This document shows, one piece after another, positions 40,278 to 48,977 of a stretch of 64,000 nucleotides of DNA. Positions within the stretch are counted from its first letter, which is position 1; each line of letters begins with the position of its first letter. The position numbers and the translations under genes are program-made. The DNA comes from Clostridia bacterium (GTDB lineage Bacteria > Bacillota > Clostridia > Oscillospirales > Acutalibacteraceae). The notes beneath the pieces are model-generated. The model was not told the DNA's origin, ran no database searches, and worked only from the letters and a program-made list of their open reading frames with translations. The stretch is from the NCBI GenBank assembly GCA_017513195.1, contig JAFXGM010000024.1, positions 1-64,000 on the forward strand. The letters run 5' to 3'.

Positions 40278-42893
40278 TTATTGCTCACCCACACTAACCT
40301 TGTCTAACAAAAGTGGGGAATAGAATTTTTGTGTGCCGACAGGCACCCAGTTCCAAGTGGCTGACATTTCGTGTTCTTCTTTACTTACCCAAACGTACCG
40401 TATATCAACGTTGGATGCTACGTATGACTGATAGCATTTACCGTCCATTGTGATAATTTCGATAGTTTCAGGCTGCATTTCATCAATATCACGACTCATA
40501 GAAAAAGAGTTGTTTGGTGTGTTATAGGCATACCAAACGGTGTCAGGTGATTTGAAAAAATGAGGAGCCATAAACGCGGACATAAGCTTATAAAATTCGG
40601 ATTCGCTTATTTTGTTTTCGTTGTGGTAAAAAATTTCTTCATCACCCACTTGTTCGGTTTTACCGTCAAAATAGGTATCTACCGTAACGTTAAGGTTTTT
40701 ATCAAAACTTGCAATTTCGTATGAAACACCTGTGGTGGCAAGACTCCAATAAATTTTTTTGCTTGCCAAAAGATATTTTAGTGATGATGAACCTGCAGGG
40801 GATGAATAAATCATTTTTAGCTCGCCATTATCGTATGAAAAGACATCCATAGTATAGCCATCGGTTACAAGCTCGGGAATACCGTCGTCATTAAGGTCAA
40901 ATAGCGTAAACGCATCAATGCCAGACAGTGTAATATTGCGACAATTTAAGTCGGATATATAAATATAGTCTTTGCTTTGTGCTGGCTTATTGGGTGTTAT
41001 GTTTTTGGCAACTGCTTTACCATTTAAAAAGTTTGTGAAAGCGTCAATGGCGGGTTGTTGTTTTTCGTTTACCGCAACCAATTTTAACAAATAGTTATCG
41101 ACGTTTATTTTATAGCTTTCCACCTGCGTGTTGGCAAACCGCCAACCATTTTCGGTGTTTTGTAATATAAATATACTTGTTTCATCGGGTAATTCGTGGT
41201 CGTTTACACTTACAATAATTGTGTTTTTAAATTGATTTAAAATTTTTAAACTTGAAATATCAAAATTAGAATTATAACCGTGACCGTTACAGTTGTAGTA
41301 AAGCTTACCATCCTTTTCTAAAAAGCGGGGAGATGGTGTCTGTTGGTCAAGTCTCATACCAAACGCTCTGTGAGCAGCATCCATAGTAAATGCAGTATAG
41401 GTGTAATTCCATACATCGTCTAATTTTTGAAAGTTATTATCGGTTATCAGTGAATAAGAACTTCCGTCATCGGTTTTGAAAGCGATTTCTTTTTCATATT
41501 TAAAGGTAGCAGAATCGTTAATTATGGTTTGCTCTACTTCTACCGCTTTTGCAAGCAGCGGCTCAAATATCTTTTTAACCTTTTCGATTGATAACGGATT
41601 ATCGCTTGGTGTAGTATCCACCGAAAAATCGGTTTCCATAGTTGTTACTAATTTATTCCACTTATCAGAATCTAATTCCCAAAGGCCGCCATCCTCGTAA
41701 TAGGGAACTACGTCGGGATTTTGTTTTGGTATAAGGTAGTACTCGTGCAGAGGCACGTAAAACTCGTTTTTTACACTTCTTTTGCCATCTTTGTAACTGT
41801 ATTCTACAAAATGATATTGGTCGTTCTTTGGTGATATTGATATGCCGCCTATAGACACATAATCTTTTGTGTTATCATCATAATAATCCATACCGAAGCT
41901 CATTATACTGTCACCGCTACTGCTATGTAAAATGCGGCGGTTTTTAGTATCAAGTGCAGGGTTTGGTAGTTGTTTGAAAGAAGGTGCTTCTATAAACTTT
42001 TGTTGTTTTGTGTTGTAAATATATGCATTATAGAATATGGCGCGAGCAGGGTGCATATCGGGAATAAGTATATCAAGATACCCGTCAAAGTTAATATCTA
42101 CGGCATAGATATTTCTGTCAGTTTTAGGTAGGTCCTCCGAGCGATTGAGCGGTATTGTTTGCAAGATGTTTTTTGTAGTGTCATCATAAATTTTTAAGTT
42201 CTTCGCGGTTAACTCTTCAAACTCAACAACAGCCACGTATTTATTAGCTCCGCTTACAAAACTTATCGCGTCATTTCCTTGAAAATCAAGAGGTACATAT
42301 TGTGTAAAGGTTATAACATTTTCATAAAGTATTTTAGCTTCGGCAACCATTTCTTTGTAATCACTTATATCTACCCAATATGGTTCGTCGGCAGAATAGT
42401 AATATTCGCAAAGCTTAGTTATACTTATATTGTCATCACATAATGTTAAATAACTATAGTGGTCGCAACCACCGCCAACGGTATATACAAAAATACCACT
42501 GTAATTATCAGACTCTAAAAATTGAAAGGTGCCCGTTACAAAATCGTGGCTACCGATTTGTCGTACGCCGTTATCGTCGTATGTGTAAATATAAAGTGCA
42601 CAGTTTTCAAGAATAAGCAGTTCGTATACTCCGTTACCATCTATGTCTTTATAATGGTAGTAAAACTCCGGCACATTTTCGTTAAAGCTTTTCATAAGGT
42701 TGCCATAGGTGCTTGGTGTTTTTGACGGTTCAACATTTTGAATTGTAGGATTTTGTATTGCCGGATTTTGAGTTTCTGTTTTTTTGTTATTGGTTTCAGG
42801 CGGCATTAAAACAAAAACTGATAATATAATACTTGCCATTAATATAAAAATGCCCATGATGAAAATTATTTTTCTTTTGTTTTTAAATTTCAT
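40278..42893 (-). CDS. Membrane-anchored protein with FG-GAP/VCBS-like repeats
   Basis: 871 residues from ATG 42893, which lies closest to the GGGGGG upstream; an ATG five codons earlier is possible. A single N-terminal membrane helix (about 8-30) anchors it with the bulk outside. Several repeats have the calcium-loop form D-x-(D/N)-x-D-G: KDIDGNGVYELLILENCALYIY, VDINFDGYLDILIPD and FDLNDDGIPELVTDGYTMDVF. These resemble FG-GAP/VCBS units of propeller-like surface proteins. The central part is a large unrecognised region. No enzyme motif was seen. First gene of a two-gene operon with the RsiV-like lipoprotein, controlled by a promoter with two upstream palindromes. Confidence 0.72.
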   Translation of the reverse strand: MKFKNKRKIIFIMGIFILMASIILSVFVLMPPETNNKKTETQNPAIQNPTIQNVEPSKTPSTYGNLMKSFNENVPEFYYHYKDIDGNGVYELLILENCALYIYTYDDNGVRQIGSHDFVTGTFQFLESDNYSGIFVYTVGGGCDHYSYLTLCDDNISITKLCEYYYSADEPYWVDISDYKEMVAEAKILYENVITFTQYVPLDFQGNDAISFVSGANKYVAVVEFEELTAKNLKIYDDTTKNILQTIPLNRSEDLPKTDRNIYAVDINFDGYLDILIPDMHPARAIFYNAYIYNTKQQKFIEAPSFKQLPNPALDTKNRRILHSSSGDSIMSFGMDYYDDNTKDYVSIGGISISPKNDQYHFVEYSYKDGKRSVKNEFYVPLHEYYLIPKQNPDVVPYYEDGGLWELDSDKWNKLVTTMETDFSVDTTPSDNPLSIEKVKKIFEPLLAKAVEVEQTIINDSATFKYEKEIAFKTDDGSSYSLITDNNFQKLDDVWNYTYTAFTMDAAHRAFGMRLDQQTPSPRFLEKDGKLYYNCNGHGYNSNFDISSLKILNQFKNTIIVSVNDHELPDETSIFILQNTENGWRFANTQVESYKINVDNYLLKLVAVNEKQQPAIDAFTNFLNGKAVAKNITPNKPAQSKDYIYISDLNCRNITLSGIDAFTLFDLNDDGIPELVTDGYTMDVFSYDNGELKMIYSSPAGSSSLKYLLASKKIYWSLATTGVSYEIASFDKNLNVTVDTYFDGKTEQVGDEEIFYHNENKISESEFYKLMSAFMAPHFFKSPDTVWYAYNTPNNSFSMSRDIDEMQPETIEIITMDGKCYQSYVASNVDIRYVWVSKEEHEMSATWNWVPVGTQKFYSPLLLDKVSVGEQ

Positions 42894-42958
42894 TGTAATG
42901 CCCCCCATTTTTTACTATATATTTGACGAACAAAATTCCAATTTTTCTCAGTAATTTA

Positions 42959-42987
42959 ATTATATATTTTGAAAAAATTTTGGTCAA
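42959..42987 (-). promoter_or_regulatory. Promoter of the FG-GAP protein operon
   Basis: Minus strand TTGACC (42987-42982), 17-bp spacer, TATAAT (42964-42959); start near 42952. Confidence 0.78.
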
Positions 42988-42995
42988 ACAACAAT

Positions 42996-43047
42996 TTTGT
43001 AATGTGAGGTAACAAAAAACACACAATTTGTAACAATAGGTTACAAA
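42996..43047. promoter_or_regulatory. Two tandem 21-bp imperfect palindromes upstream of the FG-GAP operon
   Basis: Copies at 42996-43016 and 43027-43047, both of the form TTTGTAAnnnnnAGGTnACAAA. Starts are 31 bp apart (three helical turns), just upstream of the -35, centred about 54 and 85 bp before the predicted start. This is an activator-like position. Confidence 0.6.
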
Positions 43048-43053
43048 AATGTA

Positions 43054-43086
43054 AAAAGTCATTGCGTGTAGCACGTAATGACTTTT
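43054..43086 (-). terminator. Intrinsic terminator of the AraC gene
   Basis: AAAAGTCATTGCGTG TAG CACGTAATGACTTTT (one G-T pair), with A-rich flanks giving a T-run on the minus strand. Confidence 0.8.
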
Positions 43087-43089
43087 GGA

Positions 43090-43908
43090 TTATATTTTAT
43101 TATATTCCTTTTTCGGTGCTTTGCCGTATTCTTTGTAAAAAGCACGATAAAATACCGAATAATCGTTAAATCCGCAAAGCGTTGCGGCACGTGTGGGGGA
43201 GATACCCTCTGATAACATTCGTTTGGCGTTTACAAGTCGCTTAGCGTTTATATAGTTTTGCACGGTAGAGCCGGTAGCGGCCTTAAAGCTACGGCACAGT
43301 TGAGCTTTACTTATATAAAACTTGTTGCATATAGTATCAAGGGTTAGGCTATCATTTATGTGGTTGTTTATATATCTTACTATACGCTGTGTGGGGGATT
43401 CGCCCTGTGCTTCGGTGTCGCGACGAGATTTATACACCTTGTATATTTCGTTGAGTAGTGGCAACATATTGCAGCTAACCTGTAAATGTCGATTTTGTGA
43501 TTCGCTTAAAAGATTTTGCACCAATAGGTTATATATTTCGGGTTTAAAGTCGTCACGGGTATAGCGGTTAAAGCTGCCCGGCTCATGATTTAAAAATGCT
43601 TCAAGCAACACGCCGTCTTTATCAAAGGCTTTAAAGAAGTCATTGCTAAAGTGCGCCGAAAAACGCTCGTAGGGCTTGGAAGCATCAATATCTATGTAAT
43701 GCGCTTCGGTAGGGCGCATCAGCATAATATCGCCGTGGGATAGGGGGTATTCATTACCTTCTATCAAAAATTTACCGCGCCCGTGCACAAAGATATATAG
43801 CTCAAACGTGTCGTGCGTATGCAGTTTAAAAGACTCTTTGTCGGGGTGCTCGTCACAGTAGTAATGACAGTTAAGCCCGTCTTGTTTATGCGTAAAATAC
43901 TTGCTCAT
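43090..43908 (-). CDS. AraC-family transcriptional regulator of the uxu operon
   Basis: 272 residues from ATG 43908 (GGTGAT upstream); the longer reading from 43953 has no good ribosome binding site and would begin near the promoter. The N-terminal cupin (HTHDTFELYIFVHGRGKFLIEGNEYPLSHGDIMLMRPTEAHYI) is the sugar-sensing part. The C-terminus holds the two HTH motifs of AraC (LTLDTICNKFYISKAQLCRSFKAATG and RAATLCGFNDYSVFYRAFYKEYGKAP). It is divergent from the mannonate operon and separated by 166 bp that contain a direct repeat overlapping both promoters, so it most likely controls uxuA and itself, with an uronate-derived compound as signal. Confidence 0.87.
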   Translation of the reverse strand: MSKYFTHKQDGLNCHYYCDEHPDKESFKLHTHDTFELYIFVHGRGKFLIEGNEYPLSHGDIMLMRPTEAHYIDIDASKPYERFSAHFSNDFFKAFDKDGVLLEAFLNHEPGSFNRYTRDDFKPEIYNLLVQNLLSESQNRHLQVSCNMLPLLNEIYKVYKSRRDTEAQGESPTQRIVRYINNHINDSLTLDTICNKFYISKAQLCRSFKAATGSTVQNYINAKRLVNAKRMLSEGISPTRAATLCGFNDYSVFYRAFYKEYGKAPKKEYNKI

Positions 43909-43924
43909 ATTATCACCAAAAACC

Positions 43925-43953
43925 ATTATACCACACTTTGATACAATTTGCAA
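43925..43953 (-). promoter_or_regulatory. Promoter of the AraC gene
   Basis: Minus strand TTGCAA (43953-43948), 17-bp spacer, TATAAT (43930-43925). Its -35 lies inside the first ATTTGCAAT repeat. Confidence 0.6.
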
Positions 43954-43976
43954 TGTTTAAAGATAATATTTGCAAT
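43946..43976. promoter_or_regulatory. Direct repeat ATTTGCAAT, candidate AraC operator
   Basis: ATTTGCAAT at 43946-43954 and again at 43968-43976, 22 bp apart (about two turns). The first covers the araC -35, the second abuts the position of the uxuA -35. This is the classical arrangement for an AraC-type dimer. Confidence 0.55.
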
Positions 43977-43998
43977 TCCATTGTGAAAAGTAATTTTG

Positions 43999-44004
43999 TA
44001 TAAT
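43999..44004 (+). promoter_or_regulatory. -10 element of the uxu operon promoter
   Basis: TATAAT without a consensus -35 at 17 bp (TTCCAT at 43976-43981). The weak -35 is in keeping with activation from the adjacent ATTTGCAAT repeat. Confidence 0.5.
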
Positions 44005-44074
44005 ATATATAACAATGGTATATTATGCCTAAGAAATCGTTGTTAAAAATTTAAAAAACGGATGGTGTAAGCAC

Positions 44075-45157
44075 ATGCAAATGACATTTCGTTGGTACGG
44101 CGAGGGTAATGACAAAATCTCGCTGCAAGACATCAAGCAAATCCCCGGTGTTACGGGAATTGTTTGGGCTCTTCACGACAAAATGCCCGGTGAAATCTGG
44201 AGCGAAGAAGAAATCGCAAAGGTAAAGGCACAGTGTGACGAATACGGCTTTAATATTGACGTTGTTGAGTCGGTTAACGTTCACGATGATATTAAAATCG
44301 GTTTGCCTTCACGCGATAAGTACATTGAAAACTATATTCAAACAATACGCAATCTTGCAAAGTTTGGTGTAAAGGTTATTTGCTATAACTTTATGCCTAT
44401 CTTCGACTGGACCCGTTCGGATTTGTTCCACCCTGTAGGTGACGGCTCTACCGCACTTTTCTATGAAAAGGGTATGATTCAAGACGACTACAATGCAATG
44501 GCAAACTACATTCTTGAGTTTACCGAAAAATATAATATGTCATTTCCGGGTTGGGAGCCTGAAAGAATGGCAAAGCTTGACGAGTTGTTTAAGGCTTATG
44601 AGGGCGTTGACCACGAAAAGCTTTGGGCAAATCTAAAATACTTCCTCGAAAAATTGATGCCCGTTTGTGAAGAAACAGGTATCAAAATGGCAATACATAT
44701 GGATGATCCACCATGGGATATATTTGGTCTGCCACGTCTGCTTATTGACGAGCCAAGTATTGACCGCTTCTTAAAGATGGTTGACAGTCCCTATAACTGC
44801 TTAACACTTTGCTCGGGTAGCCTTAACGCTAACCCTGAAAACAATGTTGCCGACATTGTAAGAAAGCACTGCGACCGCATTGCTTTTGCTCACGTTCGTA
44901 ACGTTAAGCATTTCGAGAACGGCGATTTCTCAGAAGCAAGCCACCGCGACTGTGACGGTGACACAGGTATTCTTGATATACTTAAGGCTTACCACGATTG
45001 TGGCTTTGACGGATACATCCGTCCTGACCATGGTAGACATTTATGGGGCGAAAAGGCAGGTACTGTACGTCCCGGTTATGGTTTATATGACCGTGCGCTC
45101 GGCATTATGTATATGCTTGGCGTTTGGGATACACTTGAAAAGGAAGGTAATAAATAA
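44075..45157 (+). CDS. uxuA: D-mannonate dehydratase
   Basis: 360 residues, full length for UxuA. Family signatures include MTFRWYGEGNDKISLQDIKQIPGVTGIVWALHDKMPGE read in parts, CYNFMPIFDWTRSDL, IHMDDPPWDIFGLPRL and VRNVKHFENGDFSEASHRDCDGDTGILDILKAY, which contain the Fe/Mn-binding and catalytic residues. It dehydrates D-mannonate to 2-keto-3-deoxygluconate in hexuronate catabolism, in the cytoplasm. First gene of a six-gene operon; its stop codon overlaps the start of uxuB (TAATG). Controlled by the divergent AraC regulator, by inference. Confidence 0.95.
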   Translation: MQMTFRWYGEGNDKISLQDIKQIPGVTGIVWALHDKMPGEIWSEEEIAKVKAQCDEYGFNIDVVESVNVHDDIKIGLPSRDKYIENYIQTIRNLAKFGVKVICYNFMPIFDWTRSDLFHPVGDGSTALFYEKGMIQDDYNAMANYILEFTEKYNMSFPGWEPERMAKLDELFKAYEGVDHEKLWANLKYFLEKLMPVCEETGIKMAIHMDDPPWDIFGLPRLLIDEPSIDRFLKMVDSPYNCLTLCSGSLNANPENNVADIVRKHCDRIAFAHVRNVKHFENGDFSEASHRDCDGDTGILDILKAYHDCGFDGYIRPDHGRHLWGEKAGTVRPGYGLYDRALGIMYMLGVWDTLEKEGNK

Positions 45158-45981
45158 TGGAAAAAGTAATAGTTGTAACAGGAGCAGGCGGCGTGCTTTG
45201 CTCGGGCTTTGCAAAATTTTTAGCAAGTAAGGGTGCTAAGGTAGCACTTTTAGACCTTAACGAAGATGCAGCAAAAAAGGTTGCCGATGAAATTAATGCT
45301 GATGGCGGTGTTGCAAAGGCTTATAAATGCAACTGCCTTGACAAGGCAGACATTGAAGCAGTTCACCAGCAGGTTCTTGCTGATTTTGGCAAGTGCGATA
45401 TTCTTGTAAACGGTGCAGGCGGTAACAACCCCCGTTGCACAACTGCACACGAGGAATATGTAAAGGGCGACGAAACAGCCGAGGATTTCCTTACATTCTT
45501 TAACATTGATGAAAAGGGCTTTGATTTTGTATTTGACCTTAATATGAAGGGCGTACTTCTTCCAAGCCAGGTATTTATGGTAGATATGATTGGCCGTAAG
45601 GGCTGCTCGGTACTTAACGTTTCTTCAATGAACGCTTACCGTCCTCTTACCAAGATTCCTGCTTACTCTGCAGCAAAGGCAGCAGTAACCAACTTTACCT
45701 CTTGGCTTGCAGTTCACTTTGCAAAAGAGGGTATCCGTGTAAACGCTATCGCACCGGGATTCTTTGTATCAAACCAAAACCGTGCGCTTCTCTTTAACGA
45801 GGACGGCACACCAACACCTCGTACCGATAAGATTTTGCGTTCAACCCCAATGGGACGTTTTGGCGAAGCAGAAGAACTTTTGGGTACAGTAGAGTGGTTG
45901 CTTGACGAAACAAAATCAGGCTTTGTTACCGGCATTACCGTACCGGTAGATGGTGGCTTCTCAGCATATTCTGGTGTATAA
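45157..45981 (+). CDS. uxuB: SDR-family D-mannonate oxidoreductase (UxuB type of Firmicutes)
   Basis: 274 residues of the short-chain dehydrogenase fold: nucleotide loop VVTGAGGVLCSGFAKFL, NNAG-like ILVNGAGGN, and the Ser/Tyr/Lys triad in VSSMNAYRPLTKIPAYSAAKAAV. The insert with ..NNPRCTTAHEEYVKGDET.. and the C-terminal RFGEAEELLGTVEWLLDE..GFVTGITVPVDGGF match the B. subtilis YjmF-type mannonate oxidoreductases. It interconverts fructuronate and mannonate with NAD(P)H. Overlaps uxuA by one base, which fixes the pairing. The KDG kinase and aldolase needed to complete the pathway are not in the window. Confidence 0.88.
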   Translation: MEKVIVVTGAGGVLCSGFAKFLASKGAKVALLDLNEDAAKKVADEINADGGVAKAYKCNCLDKADIEAVHQQVLADFGKCDILVNGAGGNNPRCTTAHEEYVKGDETAEDFLTFFNIDEKGFDFVFDLNMKGVLLPSQVFMVDMIGRKGCSVLNVSSMNAYRPLTKIPAYSAAKAAVTNFTSWLAVHFAKEGIRVNAIAPGFFVSNQNRALLFNEDGTPTPRTDKILRSTPMGRFGEAEELLGTVEWLLDETKSGFVTGITVPVDGGFSAYSGV

Positions 45982-45994
45982 GAGGTAAATTGTT

Positions 45995-46849
45995 ATGAAT
46001 AATAATGTTAAAATTTACGGCTTTGCTGATGAAGCAAGCCCAATGATAGACGAACAAATCAAGGCTATGCACCGCAACGGTCTTGCAGGTCTTGAAATTC
46101 GTAATGTGGACGGCACTTGGATTGCAGGTGTTGAGGTTGATAAAATTCGTGAAGTAAAGGCAAAGATGGATGCCGCAGGTCTTGAAACCTGGTCTATCGG
46201 TTCATCTATCGGTAAAATCGACATTGAAACCGGCGATTTTGCGGCTCACCTTGAAAATCTTAAAAAGATGATTGAGTTTGCTCATATACTTGACGCTAAA
46301 AATTTGCGCGCATTCTCATTCTTTATTCCAAAGGGTAAGGACCCCGCTGATTACAAAAACGAGGTTATGGACCGCCTTGGCAAAATGCTTGATATAATTC
46401 GCGGCTCAGGCGTTACATTCTGCCACGAAAACGAAAAGGGCATTTACGGCGACATTGCTTCACGCTGTCTTGAAATTCTTGATACATTCCCTGAAATTGA
46501 GGGTGTATTTGATACCGCTAACTTTGTTCAATGCGGTCAAGATACCGCTGAAGCTTGGAATATGCTAAAGCACCGCATTAAATACGTTCACGTTAAGGAC
46601 GCAAGAATGTCTGACGGTGTTGTAGTGCCTCCCGGTCGTGGTGACGGTAACTATGGCCTTATTATTCCGGAATACTTAGCTCAAGGTGGCACAGTGTTTA
46701 CTATGGAACCACACCTTACCGAGTTTGTAGGCCTTGCAGGTCTTGAACGCGAGGGCGAGGAAAGCGCTGTTGGTGAAATTAAATTCAGTAGCAATGAAGA
46801 AGCATTCGATTATGCTTGCACCACATTCAAATCTTTATTGGAGGGATAA
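45995..46849 (+). CDS. TIM-barrel sugar (phosphate) isomerase/epimerase family protein
   Basis: 284 residues, AP endonuclease 2-like TIM barrel. Metal-binding residues are recognisable in FCHENEKGIYGD (His, Glu), GVFDTANFVQCGQD (Asp), RIKYVHVKDARMSDG (His) and the final MEPHL (Glu). The family includes xylose isomerase-like epimerases, inosose dehydratases and 3-keto-sugar-processing enzymes; the reaction cannot be assigned from motifs. Lies 13 bp after uxuB and 3 bp before a second barrel protein, so a step before or beside the mannonate pathway is likely. Shares its fold but little sequence with its neighbour. Confidence 0.82.
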   Translation: MNNNVKIYGFADEASPMIDEQIKAMHRNGLAGLEIRNVDGTWIAGVEVDKIREVKAKMDAAGLETWSIGSSIGKIDIETGDFAAHLENLKKMIEFAHILDAKNLRAFSFFIPKGKDPADYKNEVMDRLGKMLDIIRGSGVTFCHENEKGIYGDIASRCLEILDTFPEIEGVFDTANFVQCGQDTAEAWNMLKHRIKYVHVKDARMSDGVVVPPGRGDGNYGLIIPEYLAQGGTVFTMEPHLTEFVGLAGLEREGEESAVGEIKFSSNEEAFDYACTTFKSLLEG

Positions 46850-46852
46850 AGC

Positions 46853-47623
46853 ATGGAAATAGGTATTCAGTTCTATACTTTACGTGACCATTGCAAAAAT
46901 CTTGATGATTTTGCAGAAACGCTTAAAAAGGTAGCCGATATTGGTTATAAAAACGTTCAGATAAGCGGTGTTTGTGACTACGAACCCGAATGGCTTGCAG
47001 AAAACCTAAAGAAAAATGGTCTTAAGTGCGTTGTAACCCACACTCCACCCGCACAGCTTACCGATGACGTAGCAAAGGTTTGCCGCAACCACGAAATTTT
47101 TGGTTGTGATTACGTTGGTCTTGGTATGTACAATTTCTCACTAAAGCGTGAAGGTAATTTGTATAGCGATTTTATAAAAGAGTATGGTCCTATCATTAAG
47201 GGTATTAAGGAAAATGGTAAAACATTTATGTACCACAACCATGCTAAAGAGTTTTTAAAGATTGACGGCAAAACAATTATGGAAAAATTGGCGGAGGACT
47301 TTAAACCGGAAGAACTCGGATTTATCCTTGATACTTTCTGGATTCAAGCGGCAGGCGGTAATCCGGCAGAATGGATTAAAAAGTTTGCAGGTCGTATTCC
47401 TGTTATTCACCTTAAAGATTACTCATTTGAAGAGGACTTTAAAGTATTTGGCGACAATATCGCAGTAGTTGGCGAAGGCCTTATCAACTTTGACAAGGTA
47501 TTTGAGGCTGCTGCTTGCAGCGGAGTTGACTATATGCTCGTAGAGCAGGATAACTGCCACGGCGAAGATGAATTCGACTGTATTACACGCAGCTATAAGT
47601 ATCTTAAATCTTGCGGTTTTTAA
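46853..47623 (+). CDS. TIM-barrel sugar (phosphate) isomerase/epimerase family protein, second copy
   Basis: 256 residues of the same barrel superfamily: MEIGIQFYTLRDHCK, CVVTHTPPAQL, FMYHNHAKEF (His), FILDTFWIQAAGGNP (Asp), IPVIHLKDYSF (His) and VGEGLINFDKVF..YMLVEQDNC (Glu). The QAAGGNPAEWI..HLKD pattern is common in barrel proteins annotated next to Gfo/Idh/MocA dehydrogenases. A cytoplasmic metal-dependent isomerase, epimerase or lyase acting on a (keto)sugar is expected. Starts three bases after its paralog and is followed by an 85-bp imperfect inverted repeat. Confidence 0.82.
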   Translation: MEIGIQFYTLRDHCKNLDDFAETLKKVADIGYKNVQISGVCDYEPEWLAENLKKNGLKCVVTHTPPAQLTDDVAKVCRNHEIFGCDYVGLGMYNFSLKREGNLYSDFIKEYGPIIKGIKENGKTFMYHNHAKEFLKIDGKTIMEKLAEDFKPEELGFILDTFWIQAAGGNPAEWIKKFAGRIPVIHLKDYSFEEDFKVFGDNIAVVGEGLINFDKVFEAAACSGVDYMLVEQDNCHGEDEFDCITRSYKYLKSCGF

Positions 47624-47707
47624 AATTGCCCACAGCACCATTTTTTTGCTCGGGGCGGTATAAAATATACAGCACCGCTCGCGTCAAAAAGGCACTGTGA
47701 ACAATTT
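47623..47707. repeat. 85-bp imperfect inverted repeat (MITE-like or structured RNA)
   Basis: Arms run from AAATTGCCCACAGCACC (47623-47639) to GGCACTGTGAACAATTT (47691-47707). They pair over AAATTG, ACAG, CC, a T/A-tract and GCGGTATA / TATA..CCGC around a central AAA, so nearly the whole segment folds into one long hairpin between two genes of the uxu operon. Confidence 0.55.
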
Positions 47708-47754
47708 CCTTTAAAAATCTTTTTATATTCTTATTAGAAGGGAAAGTAATTATT

Positions 47755-48933
47755 ATGGATAAAATTAAACTTGGTATAATTGGCTTTGGTAATATGGGTA
47801 CAGGTCATACTTCTAACATTATGGGTGGCAACTGCCCCGAGGTTGAGCTTGTTGCTATCTGCGATAAAAACCCAGACAGATGCGAATTTGGTAAAAATAA
47901 GTACCCCGATGCAAATATTACATACTTTACCGATGCTATCGAAATGCTTGACAGTGGTCTTATCAATGCTTGTCTTGTTGCAGTTCCACACTATGATCAC
48001 GCTAAATATTCAATGGAGTGTATGAAACGCGGCATTCACGTTATGTGTGAAAAGCCTGCAGGTGTTTATACACGTCAGGTTCGTGAGATGATTGCCGAAT
48101 CAGAAAAGCACCCAGAGGTTGTTTTTGGTATGATGTTTAATCAACGTACCAACCCCGTTTATCGCAAGATGCACGAGCTTGTTCATTCGGGCAAGTACGG
48201 TGAAATCCGCCGTACAAACTGGCTTATCACCAACTGGTATCGTTCACAGGCTTACTACAATTCAAGCGACTGGCGTGCTACCTGGGCAGGTGAAGGCGGC
48301 GGTGTTCTTCTTAACCAGTGTCCTCATCAGCTTGACCTTTGGCAGTGGATATGCGGTATGCCCGTAAAGGTTCAGTCAAAGATTAAGTACGGCAAATGGC
48401 ACGACATTGAGGTTGACGACGACGTAACAACATTTGTTGAGTATGAAAACGGTGCAACAGGTGTATTCATTACCACAACAGGTGACGGCAAGGGTACCAA
48501 CCGTTTTGAAGTTCAAATGGACGGCGCTAAGCTTGTTGTAGAAGATGATAAGCTTACAGTTACCGAATTTGAAATGAAGGAATCCGAATTTACAAAGACT
48601 AATACCGAAGTTTTTGGTTCTGTTAAAACACATAATCTTGAAATTGAAATTGAAAAGACCAACCCACAGCACATAGGTGTTATAAATGCTTGGGCAGGTA
48701 AGATTTTGCACGGCACACCACTTATTGCCGAAGGTGCTGAAGGTCTTAAGGGCGTTATTCTTTCAAATGCAATGCATCTTTCTGATTTCTTGGGTCATGA
48801 GGTTGAAATTCCATTTGATGAAGACCTTTATTATGAAGAGCTTATGAAACGCGTTGCAACATCTAAAAAGAAAGAAAACGTAACGGCAACCTTTGCAGAT
48901 ACAAACGGTACATACGGTAGCGCAAAGGTATAA
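47755..48933 (+). CDS. Gfo/Idh/MocA-family NAD(P)-dependent sugar dehydrogenase A
   Basis: 392 residues; AAGGGAAAG precedes the ATG. The Rossmann start KLGIIGFGNMGTGHTSNI binds NAD(P), CEKPAG marks the substrate-side lysine, and the C-terminal sheet domain holds GEGGGVLLNQCPHQLDLWQW with the catalytic His. This last motif is typical of members that oxidise glycosides or free sugars at C3 or at the ring. It is clearly paralogous to the next gene (many identical blocks such as FNQRTN, ITNWYR, WRATWAGEGGGVLLNQ). Fifth gene of the uxu operon; an oxidation coupled to the two TIM-barrel enzymes is suggested. Confidence 0.85.
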   Translation: MDKIKLGIIGFGNMGTGHTSNIMGGNCPEVELVAICDKNPDRCEFGKNKYPDANITYFTDAIEMLDSGLINACLVAVPHYDHAKYSMECMKRGIHVMCEKPAGVYTRQVREMIAESEKHPEVVFGMMFNQRTNPVYRKMHELVHSGKYGEIRRTNWLITNWYRSQAYYNSSDWRATWAGEGGGVLLNQCPHQLDLWQWICGMPVKVQSKIKYGKWHDIEVDDDVTTFVEYENGATGVFITTTGDGKGTNRFEVQMDGAKLVVEDDKLTVTEFEMKESEFTKTNTEVFGSVKTHNLEIEIEKTNPQHIGVINAWAGKILHGTPLIAEGAEGLKGVILSNAMHLSDFLGHEVEIPFDEDLYYEELMKRVATSKKKENVTATFADTNGTYGSAKV

Positions 48934-48945
48934 TAACAATTGTTA

Positions 48946-48977
48946 ATCGTAGCAAAACAAAATTGTTTTGCTACGAT
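48946..48977 (+). other. Intercistronic 15-bp hairpin
   Basis: ATCGTAGCAAAACAA AA TTGTTTTGCTACGAT, a perfect stem without a T-run, between the two Gfo/Idh genes. Better suited to mRNA stability or processing than to termination, as the next gene's ribosome binding site follows directly. Confidence 0.7.
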
